A stretch of 64,000 bases of DNA from Macrosoma leucophasiata (taxonomy: Eukaryota; Arthropoda; Insecta; Lepidoptera; Hedylidae): contig JAWQUS010000009.1 in the NCBI GenBank assembly GCA_036365455.1, forward strand, positions 6,850,001-6,914,000, read 5' to 3'. This document shows positions 1-10,172 of the stretch, in pieces. The notes below the pieces were generated by a model. The model saw only the letters and a list, made by a program, of their open reading frames with translations. It was not told the DNA's origin and searched no databases. Position numbers and translations under genes: made by a program. Positions within the stretch are counted from its first letter, which is position 1, and the number at the start of each line of letters is the position of its first letter.

Positions 1-1222
1 CAAGAGTGGGGAGGCATTGGCTGTAAGCCTGGATATTGCTAAGGCCTTTGACCGGGTCTGGCACGGGGCACTTCTCGCGAAATTGCCATCTTACGGTCTT
101 CCCGAGAGGCTATGCAACTGGACAGCCAGTTTTCTGTCTGAGCGTTTTATACAGGTCTTAGTTGACGGTCAACGCTCAGACAGACTACCTATCAACGCTG
201 GTGTGCCGCAAGGCTCTGTGCTATCTCCCACGCTTTTTCTTCTGCATATCAATGAAATGTTGGAGCAAAACTCCAATTTTCATTGCTATGCGGATGATAG
301 CACGGGAGATGCACACTATACAAGCCGTGCAAATGCCTCTCGGACACTTATCGAAGAAAGCAGGACTAGACTTGTGTCTGAAGTCGAGCACTCTCTGGAG
401 CGGGTCTCAGATTGGGGTCGACTCAATTTAGTGCAGTTCAACCCCTCGAAGACACAAGTCTGCGCGTTCACCGCTAAAAAAACCCCATTCATTGTAGCAC
501 CACAGTTCCAGGGCACTCCGCTTGCCATTGGTAAGAGTATCGGTATCCTGGGCGTTGACATATCGAACGAAGTGCAATTTGGGAGTCACATTGAGTGTAA
601 GACCAAGTTCGCATCCAAAAAGTTGGGGGTGCTTAACAAAGCGAGGCAGTATTTCACATCGGGGCAGCTACTACAGCTTTATAAGGCCCAAGTCCGGCCC
701 CATCTGGAATACTGCTCTCATTTGTGGGCGGGAGCCCCCAAGTACCAGCTTGGTCCACTTGACTCCCTACAAAAACGCGCCGTTCGTATTGTTAACGATC
801 CGGGACTTACAGACAGGCTCGAACATCTGAGCCTGCGCAGAGATATTGGTAGTCTGTGCGTGTTATACCGTCTCTACAATGGTGAGTGCTCTGTCGAACT
901 GTTCGACATGGTGCCACCGTCTCTTTTTCTACACCGTACTACCCGCCGAAGAGAGAAGTTCCACCCACACCGACTGGACACCTGGCAGTGCTCAACGGTG
1001 CGGTTTTCTCGTTCGTTTCTGCCCAGGACGTGTAAATTGTGGAACGAACTTCCCTCTGAGGTGTTCCCTCGGTGCTACAATATGGGGTTCTTCAAAAATG
1101 GCGTCAAAAGAGTCCTTCAGGGCTGGCAGCGCGTTGGCAACTCCCCTGGTGTTGCAAATGTCCATAGGCGACGGTGACCACTTACCATCAGGTGGCCCGT
1201 CTGCTTGTCTGTCAACTTAATG

Positions 1223-1253
<31 letters not shown>
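1..1253 (+). mobile_element. 5'-clipped non-LTR retrotransposon (LINE) with poly(A) tail
   Basis: The window opens inside a LINE. An open reverse-transcriptase frame runs from base 2 to 1177, followed by about 50 nt of 3' UTR and an uninterrupted A tract of about 25 nt (1228-1253). The order RT C-terminus, short UTR, poly(A) fits a Jockey/CR1-group retrotransposon. The last 70 nt before the A tract align with the 3' end of the abundant X repeats in this window. Truncated copies of the same 3' end lie at 53788-53989 and 43917-44050. The 5' part is outside the window, so completeness cannot be judged. Confidence 0.9.
2..1177 (+). CDS. Reverse transcriptase of a Jockey/CR1-type LINE, partial
   Basis: This is the C-terminal part of a non-LTR retrotransposon polyprotein that would copy element RNA into DNA at a nicked chromosomal site. 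The frame is open from base 2, so the true start lies upstream. Counting from base 17, visible RT motifs are LDIAKAFDRVWH (first catalytic Asp, residues 5-16), GVPQGSVLSPTLF (62-74) and the YADD active-site box (91-94). After these come the thumb region and the C-terminal stretch HLEYCSHLWAG...LQKRAVRIV that is usual in this group. No stop or frameshift interrupts the visible 386 codons, so this copy is young or recently active. The endonuclease and ORF1 cannot be assessed. Jockey and CR1 clades cannot be told apart safely by eye. Confidence 0.9.
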   Translation, partial: KSGEALAVSLDIAKAFDRVWHGALLAKLPSYGLPERLCNWTASFLSERFIQVLVDGQRSDRLPINAGVPQGSVLSPTLFLLHINEMLEQNSNFHCYADDSTGDAHYTSRANASRTLIEESRTRLVSEVEHSLERVSDWGRLNLVQFNPSKTQVCAFTAKKTPFIVAPQFQGTPLAIGKSIGILGVDISNEVQFGSHIECKTKFASKKLGVLNKARQYFTSGQLLQLYKAQVRPHLEYCSHLWAGAPKYQLGPLDSLQKRAVRIVNDPGLTDRLEHLSLRRDIGSLCVLYRLYNGECSVELFDMVPPSLFLHRTTRRREKFHPHRLDTWQCSTVRFSRSFLPRTCKLWNELPSEVFPRCYNMGFFKNGVKRVLQGWQRVGNSPGVANVHRRR

Positions 1254-1846
1254 GGGGACTTCGGCTTATTTCAGGTCTGTAGAGCGTTATCTTTTTCGCA
1301 CCCTACTTATATGACGTTTGCCGACGATTTTTATCAACTTTTGCCCCATACCAGTCAATCAGTGCTAACGTAGGCACTGTGCAGCGGAAATAATACTACG
1401 AAGTCGAAACTAGCGGATCGTCTCTTTCGTAGGCTCGATGTGCAATATTAATTATTGAGTAGGTACTGTACCTTTTATTCTTTTAATATATTATCCCAAA
1501 CCCGATCAATACATCGGCATGTTGTCAAACGCAAAAACGTATAATAAATCTATGGCAAGAACTGACAATATCTCTTTTTGATACGTGGCCATACACTTTC
1601 AAATGTTGCCGCTGAAAAAATATACTGTTAGGTGTCGAAACACTAGCAGCGTGACCTATTTCACGGAAGCCATAGCCCGAACTGGATTAGAGGGTAATTC
1701 GTTTACATAATGTGCGGCACTTCGGTTCACGTACATTTTGGCAGGATTTCATTGTGTTTGAAGCACGGCTTGATTGTGTAGTTTGGTTGATTTATTTACA
1801 TTTGTCTAGTTGCTACAGAGTTATTGTTTATCTATATATATAAAAA
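1254..1846. other. No recognised feature
   Basis: AT-rich sequence with no convincing coding frame, RNA gene or repeat that I can match elsewhere in the window. Confidence 0.5.
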
Positions 1847-2086
1847 TCAATTGCTGTTCGTTAGTCTCGCTAAAACTCGAGAACGGCGGGACCGATTTGG
1901 CTAATTTTGGTTTTGAATGATTTTCGGAAGTCCAGGGAAGGTTTAAAAGGTAAGAAAATATAAGGAAAATTTAAGGGAAGTAGTAAAAATCACAATTTTA
2001 TTTTTCCATACAAATACTCCGTATCTATCAAACTTTTGACACATTATTTCATTCTGAGGCAATACGAAGTTTGCCGGGACAGTTAG
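1847..2086 (+). mobile_element. Helitron-like short repeat, family A, copy 1
   Basis: It starts TCAATTGCTGTTCG after an AT-rich run and ends GCCGGGACAGTTAG before T. Related copies are at 9796-9974 (minus), 23187-23286, 25076-25400 and 49881-50118 (minus). In the better copies the 3' end is CTAG, and the element lies between A and T. A 5' TC and a 3' CTRR between A and T are the known signature of Helitrons, so I infer a non-autonomous Helitron-like element. No Rep/helicase gene is present. Confidence 0.55.
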
Positions 2087-2308
2087 TAGTTTATATATTT
2101 GAGTATATATAGTCATGTATATAATTTTCTGTTGTTAACGTCTGAATTTTCATTTGATTTTCTTTTACCGAGTAAATAAGCTAGTCTACACAGCACAATT
2201 GATCCGTTTTATCGTAATTCTGTAAATTTTTTAACAATAGGATGGTACGGTCAGTCTTTATCTGATTGATGTGGTAAAAATGGTAATATATTGATCGCGC
2301 AAATAAAT

Positions 2309-2610
2309 ACTGGTGGTAGAGCTCCAGTGACGGAGCTCGCGGGCGTAGGCACCACCGCATTACCTAATATACTTGCCACTAAATGGTAGTGTTCAGCACT
2401 ATCGTGTTCCGGTCAGGTGGTAATGTACGGCCCTGTAATTTCAGGCACAGAGGCCATAACACCTTAGGCCTCAGGAGTGGCAGCGCATCTGCATTTTGAC
2501 CTCTGGTCATTGTGTGGGTGTCTATAGGCTGTAGTCATCACTTAACATCAATGTGAACTGCATGCTTGTTTGCCACTTTTATAACATAAAAAAAAAAAAA
2601 AAAAAAAAAA
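2309..2610 (+). mobile_element. X repeat (SINE-like), full length with poly(A)
   Basis: This is a reference copy of the most common repeat in the window. The 5' end ACTGGTGGTAGAGCTCC carries a GAGCTCC/GGAGCTC stem with a 6-nt loop. The 3' end CACTTAACATCAATGTGAACTG...TTTGCCACTT leads into about 23 A's. The 3' 70-110 nt resembles the LINE tail at 1160-1253. No clear tRNA-type A and B boxes were found in the head, so its origin is unknown. Confidence 0.8.
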
Positions 2611-2829
2611 TAGCTCAAGATATATAGGAGAGAGACAGTGCGGGAATCCCCGTCTCTTAGTTAGCTAAACACTAACGCTAAGCAAAACTATGGAGAGGCT
2701 CAAGCAGGTCCGCAAGGCTCAGACCTTGAAGTCTACCAATATTAATCGCATTCGAGATTCCATTAGAATTATGAACTTCTTTGTAAAGGTGATCCTCAAG
2801 AGGATAACAGAATACCCTCAATAACAGTT

Positions 2830-2936
2830 TTTTTATGTAGTGAAGGTGGCAAACAAGCATGTAGTTCATTGATGTTAAGTGATAGACACCCACACAAAGA
2901 TCAGAGGTCAAAATAAAGATGCGTTACCACCTGTGA
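2830..2936 (-). mobile_element. X repeat, 5'-truncated
   Basis: On the minus strand only the LINE-like 3' third and the A tract (seen as a T run at 2830) remain. This 5' truncation is typical of target-primed reverse transcription. Confidence 0.75.
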
Positions 2937-2998
2937 AACCCTTCGGGATCGATGTCGGCCCGACACTTTATTATTAGTTGAATTTTCATTTCCTTCTG

Positions 2999-3294
2999 TA
3001 AATTCACGCCTGTAATCCCCGAAGGGGTAGGCAGAGTTAAATGCATGCATTCAAGCATACATGCAAACACCCACGACTCGCCGGTTACGTTTTGGCCCAT
3101 GTAACAGGTGGCGAACCTCCGGGCACATTACCAAACTCCAAGGTACTGGGAAACTTCCAGAAAATGGTAAAATCCCAATAGAACCAAAGATAAAGGATTT
3201 TAAACCGTTATCTCTGATAGTCTCCGACCCGGGAATCGAACCCAGGATCCCCAGCGTAGTATTAGTGGCCTGCTACACTACGCGACTGCGGCAG
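2999..3294 (-). mobile_element. S repeat: tRNA-derived SINE, near full length
   Basis: The reverse strand reads from a tRNA-like head (GTAGTATTAGTGGCC region, then a B box GGTTCGATTCC-type motif) to a body ending GGGGATTACAGGCGTGAA. It is flanked by a 10-bp direct repeat TTTCCTTCTG at 2989-2998 and 3295-3304. I read this as the target-site duplication, which fixes the ends. A short internal deletion removes part of the body relative to other copies. Confidence 0.85.
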
Positions 3295-3304
3295 TTTCCT
3301 TCTG

Positions 3305-3766
3305 AAAATATATGTAAACCACAAACTATGTTCAAGCTAACATTTGGCAAGTTGCTTTCAAATTCCAACATTCACATCTGTGCTAACTTCACAGATGCCA
3401 ACGTTGGAATTCGATATTATAGATTCTATTTCATATTAAGGACCACTATCTGGCGGTGATTCCATATTCTGAGAGTTCTCTCACCGATTCTACGCTATCG
3501 GAGTCATTAACGTTAACGAAATTTCACCTTCTACCCTTTCATTCCAATATCTGATCGCGAACTCAATGTTTGGTACTTGGTGAAACTGACGAAATGAGAG
3601 TTTTAATTTAGTACTACGAGGCTCAGCATTATGCGGAGTTCTGATCATTGTTGAGTTGGTTTGTGGAGTTTTGATAATCAATTCGAAGCAATTATATCTA
3701 AATTTGAAAATGAATCCTTATACTACATAACATATTATAATTAATGATATAAACAGTTTTTAGCTT
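3305..3766. other. Non-repetitive stretch with one hairpin
   Basis: No gene was seen. An imperfect hairpin lies at 3361-3411: 9-bp outer arms AATTCCAAC/GTTGGAATT, a 5-by-5 internal loop, then 8-bp arms CATCTGTG/CACAGATG around a 7-nt loop. Confidence 0.5.
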
Positions 3767-3812
3767 ATTGAAATTAAACTGTATTGACGGATTTATCTCG
3801 CGTAGCAACTAT
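3767..3812 (+). repeat. Solo terminal repeat of the 195-bp MITE family
   Basis: The stretch GACGGATTTATCTCGCGTA, preceded by an ATTGAAATTAAACT-like run, matches the terminal inverted repeat of the MITE at 37271-37491. Only one end is present. Confidence 0.6.
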
Positions 3813-3835
3813 TACGAAGACATGATAACTAAGGT

Positions 3836-3937
3836 CTCAGGGGTGGTAATGCATCTGCATTTTGCCCTCTGGTCTTTGTGTATATAGGCTGCAGTCAATA
3901 CTTAACATCAGTGTGAACTGCATGCTTGTTTTGCATG
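3836..3937 (+). mobile_element. X repeat, 3' part
   Basis: The plus-strand X 3' section ends at GCATGCTTGTTTTGC. It is joined directly to an opposite-strand X copy at 3938 with no A tract between, which forms an inverted pair. Confidence 0.75.
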
Positions 3938-4166
3938 CACACAAAGACCAATGTCAAAATACAGATGCGTTACCACTCCTGAAGCCTAAGGTCTTATGCC
4001 TCTGTGCCGAAAATTACTGGGCCGTACATTGCCATGGGCCGGCCACCTGGCCGGAGCACGATAGTGCTGAACACCACCATTTTGCGGCCACATTTACCAT
4101 ATTAGGTAATGCGGTGGTGCCTACGCCCGCGAGCTCCATCACTGGAGCTCTACCACCAGTAAAAAA
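3938..4166 (-). mobile_element. X repeat, lacking its 3' tail
   Basis: The minus-strand X 5' section ends in CTACCACCAGTAAAAAA. It meets the plus copy tail to tail. The loss of both A tracts at the junction suggests rearrangement after insertion. Confidence 0.75.
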
Positions 4167-4194
4167 TCAAACTACTGTATTCTAAGCTTCCTAG

Positions 4195-4293
4195 TAGAGT
4201 CTCCGACCATAGCTGCAAACAGACAGATGGACGGACGGATGAATATGGTGAAACTATAACGGTTTCCTGTAGGTAACGGTACCCTAAAAAGAA
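4195..4293 (+). repeat. Lepidopteran-type GACA/GGAC-rich repeat tail
   Basis: AGACAGATGGACGGACGGAT, then a stretch ending GGTACCCTAAAAAG. The same ending (GGTACGGAACCCTAAAAA) is at 31268-31438 and a mirrored one at 44570-44690. These are interspersed repeats of unassigned class. Confidence 0.55.
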
Positions 4294-4546
4294 ACAGGCA
4301 GAAAGATAAATGTTGATTATGATACGACTTGCAAAGATAATAAACATTATATACAAAATATCACTTTTCGTAGGTAGCCATAATCTCGTCGAACGTGTCT
4401 CGTGTTCATTAGTAGGTAATAAGAATTTTACTGTCTAGTCCTTGTAACCGTTAAAATCCGATAAATATTTTGAAACGTACACGTAAGAACCTAACCTGCG
4501 ATAGTTGTTTACTCATATGCAGATTATGATTGCCTTATTATTGCTC

Positions 4547-4656
4547 TCTGGGGCTCTATTCTCAACATCAACATCATAGTCGTCACAACTGGCACACATT
4601 TGCTTCAAGTTGCGATAGAAATTGTGACGTATTTCGAGAATGAGACCCCAGGCTTG
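4547..4656. repeat. Small fold-back element
   Basis: The outer arms CTGGGGCTCTATTCTC and GAGAATGAGACCCCAG are near-complementary, and the inner arms GTCACAA/TTGTGAC also pair. A roughly 105-bp fold-back like this may be a tiny MITE or a structured regulatory hairpin. Confidence 0.45.
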
Positions 4657-4889
4657 ATAATATTACAGTTAATACGTTCTTAGACTGTGAATATATTACT
4701 AATGCAATAGCAAAAATATGAAACTATTTTACGAGCTGAACATAATTCCAGCTAACATAATTCCAATCGATTTCGCAAACTTAATATTAAATCTTCAAAA
4801 ATTTTAAGCCGGAGATTTAGGTCTTTGGGTGAAAAAAGTAGTAATTAAATATTTGATTTAAATTTTCTTTTGTTTTTTTTTGTTTGCAG

Positions 4890-4953
4890 GTAAGGTTATG
4901 TTCATAATAGCACTGCAAAGAAAATGATGTCTACATCATTACGAATCATGAGG
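4890..4953 (+). other. Candidate host exon (64 nt)
   Basis: A long pyrimidine tract ending TTTGCAG (to 4889) precedes 64 nt that end AGG directly before GTAAGTAAG, a near-ideal 5' splice donor. Within the block, AAAATGATG gives a possible start, and the frame to the donor reads MMSTSLRIMR. Upstream of that ATG the same frame has a stop, so the block could be a first coding exon with a 5' UTR. I do not recognise the peptide. Splice-like signals do occur by chance in AT-rich DNA, so this is a candidate only. Confidence 0.3.
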
Positions 4954-5336
4954 GTAAGTAAGTACCTATTTGCAAAAATTAAAGCAATATTATACAAAAG
5001 TTGAAAACCATCAGTAAAATATAATAAATAGTAGTTAAGGCATCGGCATTTCTGTCAATCTAAGCTGCTAATCACAAATATGACCATTGCAACTATATTG
5101 GTCAATTTCCTACGGCGACAGCCTAGTGACCCCCGCATTTCAAACTGGAGATGGCACCCGATATTGGCGGAAATTGGCTGCTACATGACGTTGCACAACT
5201 TGCGACTGGTTTAATTGATCTCGAATAAATATTCATTTTGCGGATCAGAATTAGCTCATTTTTAAATGTTTACAAAGCATGTAAACAGAAATCGCTCAAT
5301 AAAAGTTGCTCAAATTATCTTCAAATATATATTTTT
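4954..5336. other. Non-repetitive sequence after the candidate exon
   Basis: Balanced-composition sequence, notably 5050-5230, with no match to repeats in this window and no coding frame. If 4890-4953 is an exon, this is the following intron. Confidence 0.4.
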
Positions 5337-5520
5337 TTTCAATTGGGATTTTTCCATTTTCTGGCAGTTTCCTAGTACCTCGGAGTTTGGTAATGTGCCC
5401 GGAGATGGCAACCTGTTACTTGGGCCAAAACGTAACCGGCGAGTCGTGGGTGTTCGCATGTATGCTTGAATGCATGCATTTACCTCTGCCTAACCGGGGA
5501 TTACAGGCGTGAAGTTACGT
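5337..5520 (+). mobile_element. S repeat, 5'-truncated
   Basis: Starts in the body (TTGGGATTTTTCCATTTTCTGG) and ends AAGTTACGT. The tRNA-like head is missing. Confidence 0.8.
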
Positions 5521-5763
5521 TTAAAATCAATGAGCTTATAAATACTAGAGAAGCAATGTCATACAAACGATTTTCACAAATGCGTAACCAATTTTTTTTT
5601 TTTTTTTATAATTATGGCATCGCTATTACGCATATTGCCAGTGTCAAGTAAAATTACGTATATTCGAACGATATTTCTTATTTATTTAAGCAGCGTAAAA
5701 GTTAGTATAATATAGTCATCAAAAATAATATGTAAGTATCAAGTATATAAGTTATCAAGTATA

Positions 5764-7250
5764 ATAGAATAGAATAGAATAGAATAGAAAATATTTTTAT
5801 TTCGAATAGATCTTTACAGATACTTTCAAAACGTCAATAAATCATAAACTACCTAGAGCGAATAACCATTACATATAGTAAAAGCAAAATCATATATTAA
5901 TAGTAAATTAAAAATTAAAATTTAAACTATTTGGTTAAAACATAATAATCATAAAATTTTTCAATTCCTTCAATGATAATAAATGAAGAAAAAGAAAAAC
6001 TTATTCGTCAAGATCAATGTTATTCACTTAGCAGAGTTCCAAGTGCAGTCACTACTGAGAAGAACTCCGCTACCCAACAAACTCAGTAAGAGCTCTTTTA
6101 AATGAGAGCTTAAATCTAGTATAGATAGATTATCGTGAAAAATCAAATAATGTCAACGTCCATAGCATAGATGCAAATAAACTGCTATCTACTAAATGTG
6201 ATGTAGCCCCTGCAAACCAGAACAGACCAGTCCCCACCAACAGCACCCGTTCACGAGTATGACGCATGTGACAGCCATTGCCCTCCTCGACCATTTTAGA
6301 GGGAAGTGAGCAACCCGCCACACGACGCCGCCAAAGGCAAAGACATTTAAGCGTGCATGACTGTTCCGGATATGCATACGGCAAAATAAAAGATGGAATT
6401 CATTTTCAGCCAGGGTATTCACATTATTCAACCCTTAACAATAGTAGATACTAATTACTGAATACACGAAATCACAGGATCATGAAATAGCCTGGCAGCG
6501 ATCGCTATAATCCCAAGACGTATTATCATTAAGATAATCATTGGTCTTATAGTAATTACATTTATATAAACGTTCTTTCGTTACTTTCTTAAATTTATTG
6601 ATGGATAGACTTTGAACGTTTTTGGGGATTTGATTAAAGAACCGTATACATTGACCTCTAAAAGAATTACTGACCCTATTCAGCCGCGTTGCATGCATGG
6701 ACAACTTGTATTTGTTCCTAGTATTTATACTGTGTTTGTTACCTATTGTAGGAAACTCATTAATGTTTTTACGGACATATAATACATTTTCATAAATGTA
6801 TTGCGAAGCTACAGTCAGAATATTTATTTCTTTAAATTTATCTCTAAGAGATACCCTCGGACTCAACCCGTAGATAGCCCGGACAGCTCTCTTTTGCAGT
6901 ACAAAAATAGTGTTGACGTCGGCGGAATTTCCCCATAGCAAAATGCCATAGGACATTATACTGTGAAAATAACTAAAATAAACAAGGCGAATCGACGTCT
7001 GTTAATAGTCTAATCTTTTTCACAGCAAATGCTGCCGAGCTAAGTCTATTAGCTAATTTAGCAATATGGGGACCCCATTGCAATTTAGCATCCACGGTAA
7101 TGCCCAGAAATACCGTGGACTCTACGATCTCCAATACTTCCTCATTTATCTTAACATTGGTTTCAACCTGTTTTACGTTAGGAGTAGTAAATTTAATACA
7201 TTTTGTCTTACTACTATTTAACGAAAGGTTATTGGCGCTAAACCAATACT
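5764..7250 (-). mobile_element. Jockey-type LINE, 5'-truncated
   Basis: On the minus strand this holds RT C-terminal coding sequence (7250 down to 6480), then a long 3' UTR that ends in tandem TTCTA units (AGAAT units on the plus strand, 5764-5787). Short terminal repeats instead of poly(A) are common in this group. Part of the 3' UTR (about 6150-6440) may be a further insertion. The catalytic RT core and the endonuclease are absent. Confidence 0.8.
6480..7245 (-). pseudogene. Jockey-type RT C-terminal fragment, frameshifted
   Basis: The last 158 codons (6956 down to 6480) read MSYGILLWGNS...LQKRAVRAIYGLSPRVSLRDKFK, the C-terminal region of Jockey-type polyproteins. In another frame, 7245 down to about 6960 encodes the preceding part: NLSLNSSKTK, VFLGITVDAKLQWGPHI and ANRLSSAAFAVKKIRLL. 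The two are separated by a frameshift with an in-frame stop near 6965-6975. YADD and everything before it is missing. It is a dead 5'-truncated insertion. Confidence 0.8.
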
Positions 7251-7926
7251 ATATTAGAGAGAGTATTGTTTATGTCCCAAATATGTCAGTCAAGTGAGTT
7301 ACAATCAAGTTATTCGAGTAAAGCGATGGCTACTTTACCAGAACATTTACAATGAAGTTTTGGAGGCAACCTGAAAGATCGTGTTTTCGCACTGTTATTC
7401 TATTTCACTATACACGGGCACTGTAATAAACCTATATCAAACAAAATGCCACCAACTTTATTCAATATAACATAAAATTACACAAAATAAGAGCAAAAAT
7501 GAAATAAAATAAGAGCACCATACGCCTCTTTAAAGGTTCCCGCCAAAACTCCGTAACCACTTACTAGTTCAAAAGACGTAGCTTTGAAACAGATACTTAT
7601 GTACAAAGTAAACTATATTTGTCTCGTTTCTTCCACTGGATAACAAATTACCGTTAAAGTGAGATAACAACATCGTTTTCATGGAAACGGACAGAGTCGG
7701 TCAGAGTTGCCATTGATGAGATAATTTCCCCAAAATATATTAATGAATAAATGTATTTAATTGCTTTGGTGTGATTAATGTTGTACATTTTGAATATAAT
7801 TTAATGAAACTTTCAATCTATACCATATAAAACTATAACGGAAGCGTGTCTGTACATTGAGAATACTTAGAAAAAGCTATCAGTTAGTAGTTAACGGTTT
7901 TTGAGACGAATTAATAGCCGAGTTCA
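7251..7926. other. No recognised feature
   Basis: AT-rich sequence with no supportable gene or repeat. Confidence 0.5.
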
Positions 7927-7974
7927 CAACAATGCTAAAGAAGTTTTAAATTGAAAACTTCTTTAGCATTGTTG
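7927..7974. repeat. Perfect 21-bp inverted repeat (hairpin)
   Basis: The left arm at 7927-7947 begins CAACAATGCTAAAGAAG. The right arm at 7954-7974 is its exact reverse complement, with a 6-nt loop AAATTG. It could be a small snap-back, a MITE remnant or a hairpin RNA. The stem is fully paired, unlike typical animal pre-miRNAs, which have bulges. Confidence 0.9.
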
Positions 7975-8524
7975 TTGTTGTCATTATATATTATTCATCC
8001 GTTTACTGGCAGAATATAATGTCTTCATTCATTAAATTTACTCCCAAAAAAGTGGGAAAATTTCAAATTGTTTTACTAGCAACACCGATGGAAAAAATTA
8101 TGCACGATATATTTATTTTGTTTTCTGATGTAATTTAGGCAATATGATAAAAATTATGCGAACTTATAAGTGAAAAGTAATGCCACTTGCATTATCATTC
8201 TTTTCGGATCATGATACACATTTTTTATCAACACATTTCGCCATTATAAGTAAGTTTGACGGACGAGCGTGACGCGACTGTCGCACTTCATGTCAAGCAG
8301 GGAACTGAGGTCAGATATGCCTGTGGGCTTCTTCGCAGTGGCTACACGTTGCGGCCGTAAACTACCAATCTAGTAACATATAACATCATTGTTTAAAATC
8401 ATTAATCTAATATAATGTTGCGTTTCCACTCCAAAAGTTTAAGCTGAGCTAAGTCTTAGGAAACAGGACCATTAAAATACCATCTTCCTGGAACACGAAG
8501 GCCTTTTTATTAGGTACCTACACA
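7975..8524. other. No recognised feature
   Basis: No coding frame or repeat match. Short AT-rich tracts only. Confidence 0.5.
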
Positions 8525-8645
8525 TTTTTAACCGAGTTCAAAAAACGAGAAGGTTCTCAATTCGGCCTATACCGGCCGTTACAATTACAATTAAATCTTT
8601 ATTATTTTTTACTTTTCAGTTTTGAAGTCGGTTTTTCTTAACGTA
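8525..8645 (-). repeat. Interspersed repeat ending GAGAACC...GAACTCGGTT
   Basis: Contains ACCGAGTTCAAAAAACGAGA and TTCTCAATTCGGCCT, and later TTTTGAAGTCGGTTTTTCTT. The mirrored motif is at 20520-20620. This short motif is widespread in Lepidoptera; its parent element is not shown here. Confidence 0.5.
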
Positions 8646-9448
8646 GTTATATTTATTATGGTTCTATTCTTAAATCTCGCACCATGTTTTAGGTATAGGA
8701 TGTTGAATTATATGCACTGTATTTAAATTTTCCTTCTGGATGATTTCATTCAACCTATTTTACATAAAACCTACTATCATAACATTGCATTACAAAATAT
8801 AACAAATAAATGTTCACAATGTCTCATTAAATTGCCCAGCTAATCATACCTTTTGCGAAGGAATATACAATACAATACATATCTTTCTCCCCAATTTTAT
8901 TGTGAATTATTACTGAAATACCTTTTCAATGTTTTTAAGGTAAGTCCATAAATGTATTTGACGAGGCGTGAGCGAAATTCGCAGGAGTGAAGAAGGAAAG
9001 TAATCTCTTATCCTAACTACACAATGAAAAGAGTAGGAAAATCACCGTGGAAATATTTTTTGATTAGTAAGTATTCATACTTTACCTTCTGATATTTGCC
9101 TGGGAAAGTATTTGCTAATATTGGTAAAATAAACTTGGCCAAAGTTTCATATTCTCCGATCTGTATACAAATTGAATGGAATACAAAATTTCGTTTTTGA
9201 TATAACTTTCGGCGCAGATTTTTATGATTATACAAAGGTGGAAGAATAGTTAAAATTACTTAAAAGATTTAATTTACACTGTTTTTTCTGTTGGAGCGCT
9301 GCATATAAGTATGTATTTTGGTTTCTTCCTATCGTAAAGTTCATCTTATTGTTACTTAGTTTACGCTCGCTTGCTACTATAAGTTAAATCCTTTATAAGG
9401 GTTCTATTGAGCTTTTTCATTGTTTTGGAAATGGTAATGTGGAGTGTG
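8646..9448. other. No recognised feature
   Basis: AT-rich. The short open frames show no family features and a biased composition, so none is called. Confidence 0.5.
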
Positions 9449-9567
9449 GTAATGTGCCCGGAGATATCAGCAGGCTTGCCACCTGTTACACGGGCCAAAA
9501 CGTAAACGGCATATCGAGAGTGCATTTACCTCTTCCCTACCTCTGCCTACCCCTTCGGGAATTGGGA
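9449..9567 (+). mobile_element. S repeat, internal/3' fragment
   Basis: GGTAATGTGCCCGGAGATA through ACCTCTGCCTACCCCTTCGG. Both ends are eroded and there are internal changes. Confidence 0.7.
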
Positions 9568-9795
9568 ACGTATACTTTGTCAATTAGAGACTCAACTATT
9601 ATCAGAAAACGCAAAAGATTGTTGAGAGACCTCTAATAATTCAGTCAGGTAAATAAATAATTGCTCTGTTTTTTTTTTTACTTTTATAAAGGCTATACAA
9701 CTCGCGTTTCCTAAGCAACAGACAAACCATAAGCGAAATGAATAAGGCTAATCTATATAAATCATACTTTGTTAGAAATCTATGATATAAATATA

Positions 9796-9974
9796 CTAGC
9801 TGACCCGGAAAACTTCGTATTGGTTCTTTGTGGTTTTTACCGTTTCCCTTTAATTTCTTCATATTTTCTTACCTTTTAAACCTTCCCTGGACTTCCAAAA
9901 ATCATTCAAAACCAAAATTAGCCAAATCGGTCCTGCCGATCTCAAGTTTTACGAGACTAACGAACAGCAATTGA
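9796..9974 (-). mobile_element. Helitron-like family A, internally deleted copy
   Basis: The plus strand begins CTAGCTGACCCGGAAAACTT and ends CAGCAATTGA, so read on the minus strand it runs TCAATTG...CAGCTAG, flanked by A and T. It is shorter than 1847-2086 and 49881-50118. Confidence 0.6.
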
Positions 9975-10012
9975 TTTTTATATATATACTCGTAGATAGA
10001 TTATGTGTGACG

Positions 10013-10172
10013 AATGAAGGTGGCAAACAAGCATGCAGGTCGCATTGATGTTAAGTGAAGACTGCAGCCTATAGACATCCACACAAAGACCAGACGTCAA
10101 AATGCAGATGCGTTCCACCCCTGAGAACTTTAACCGGAACACAATAGTGCGGAACACTACATTTAGCGGCCG
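10013..10172 (-). mobile_element. X repeat, partial with internal deletion
   Basis: The LINE-like 3' part and some middle sequence are present. About 60 nt are missing between CCCCTGAGA and ACTTTAACCGGAACAC. Confidence 0.7.
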
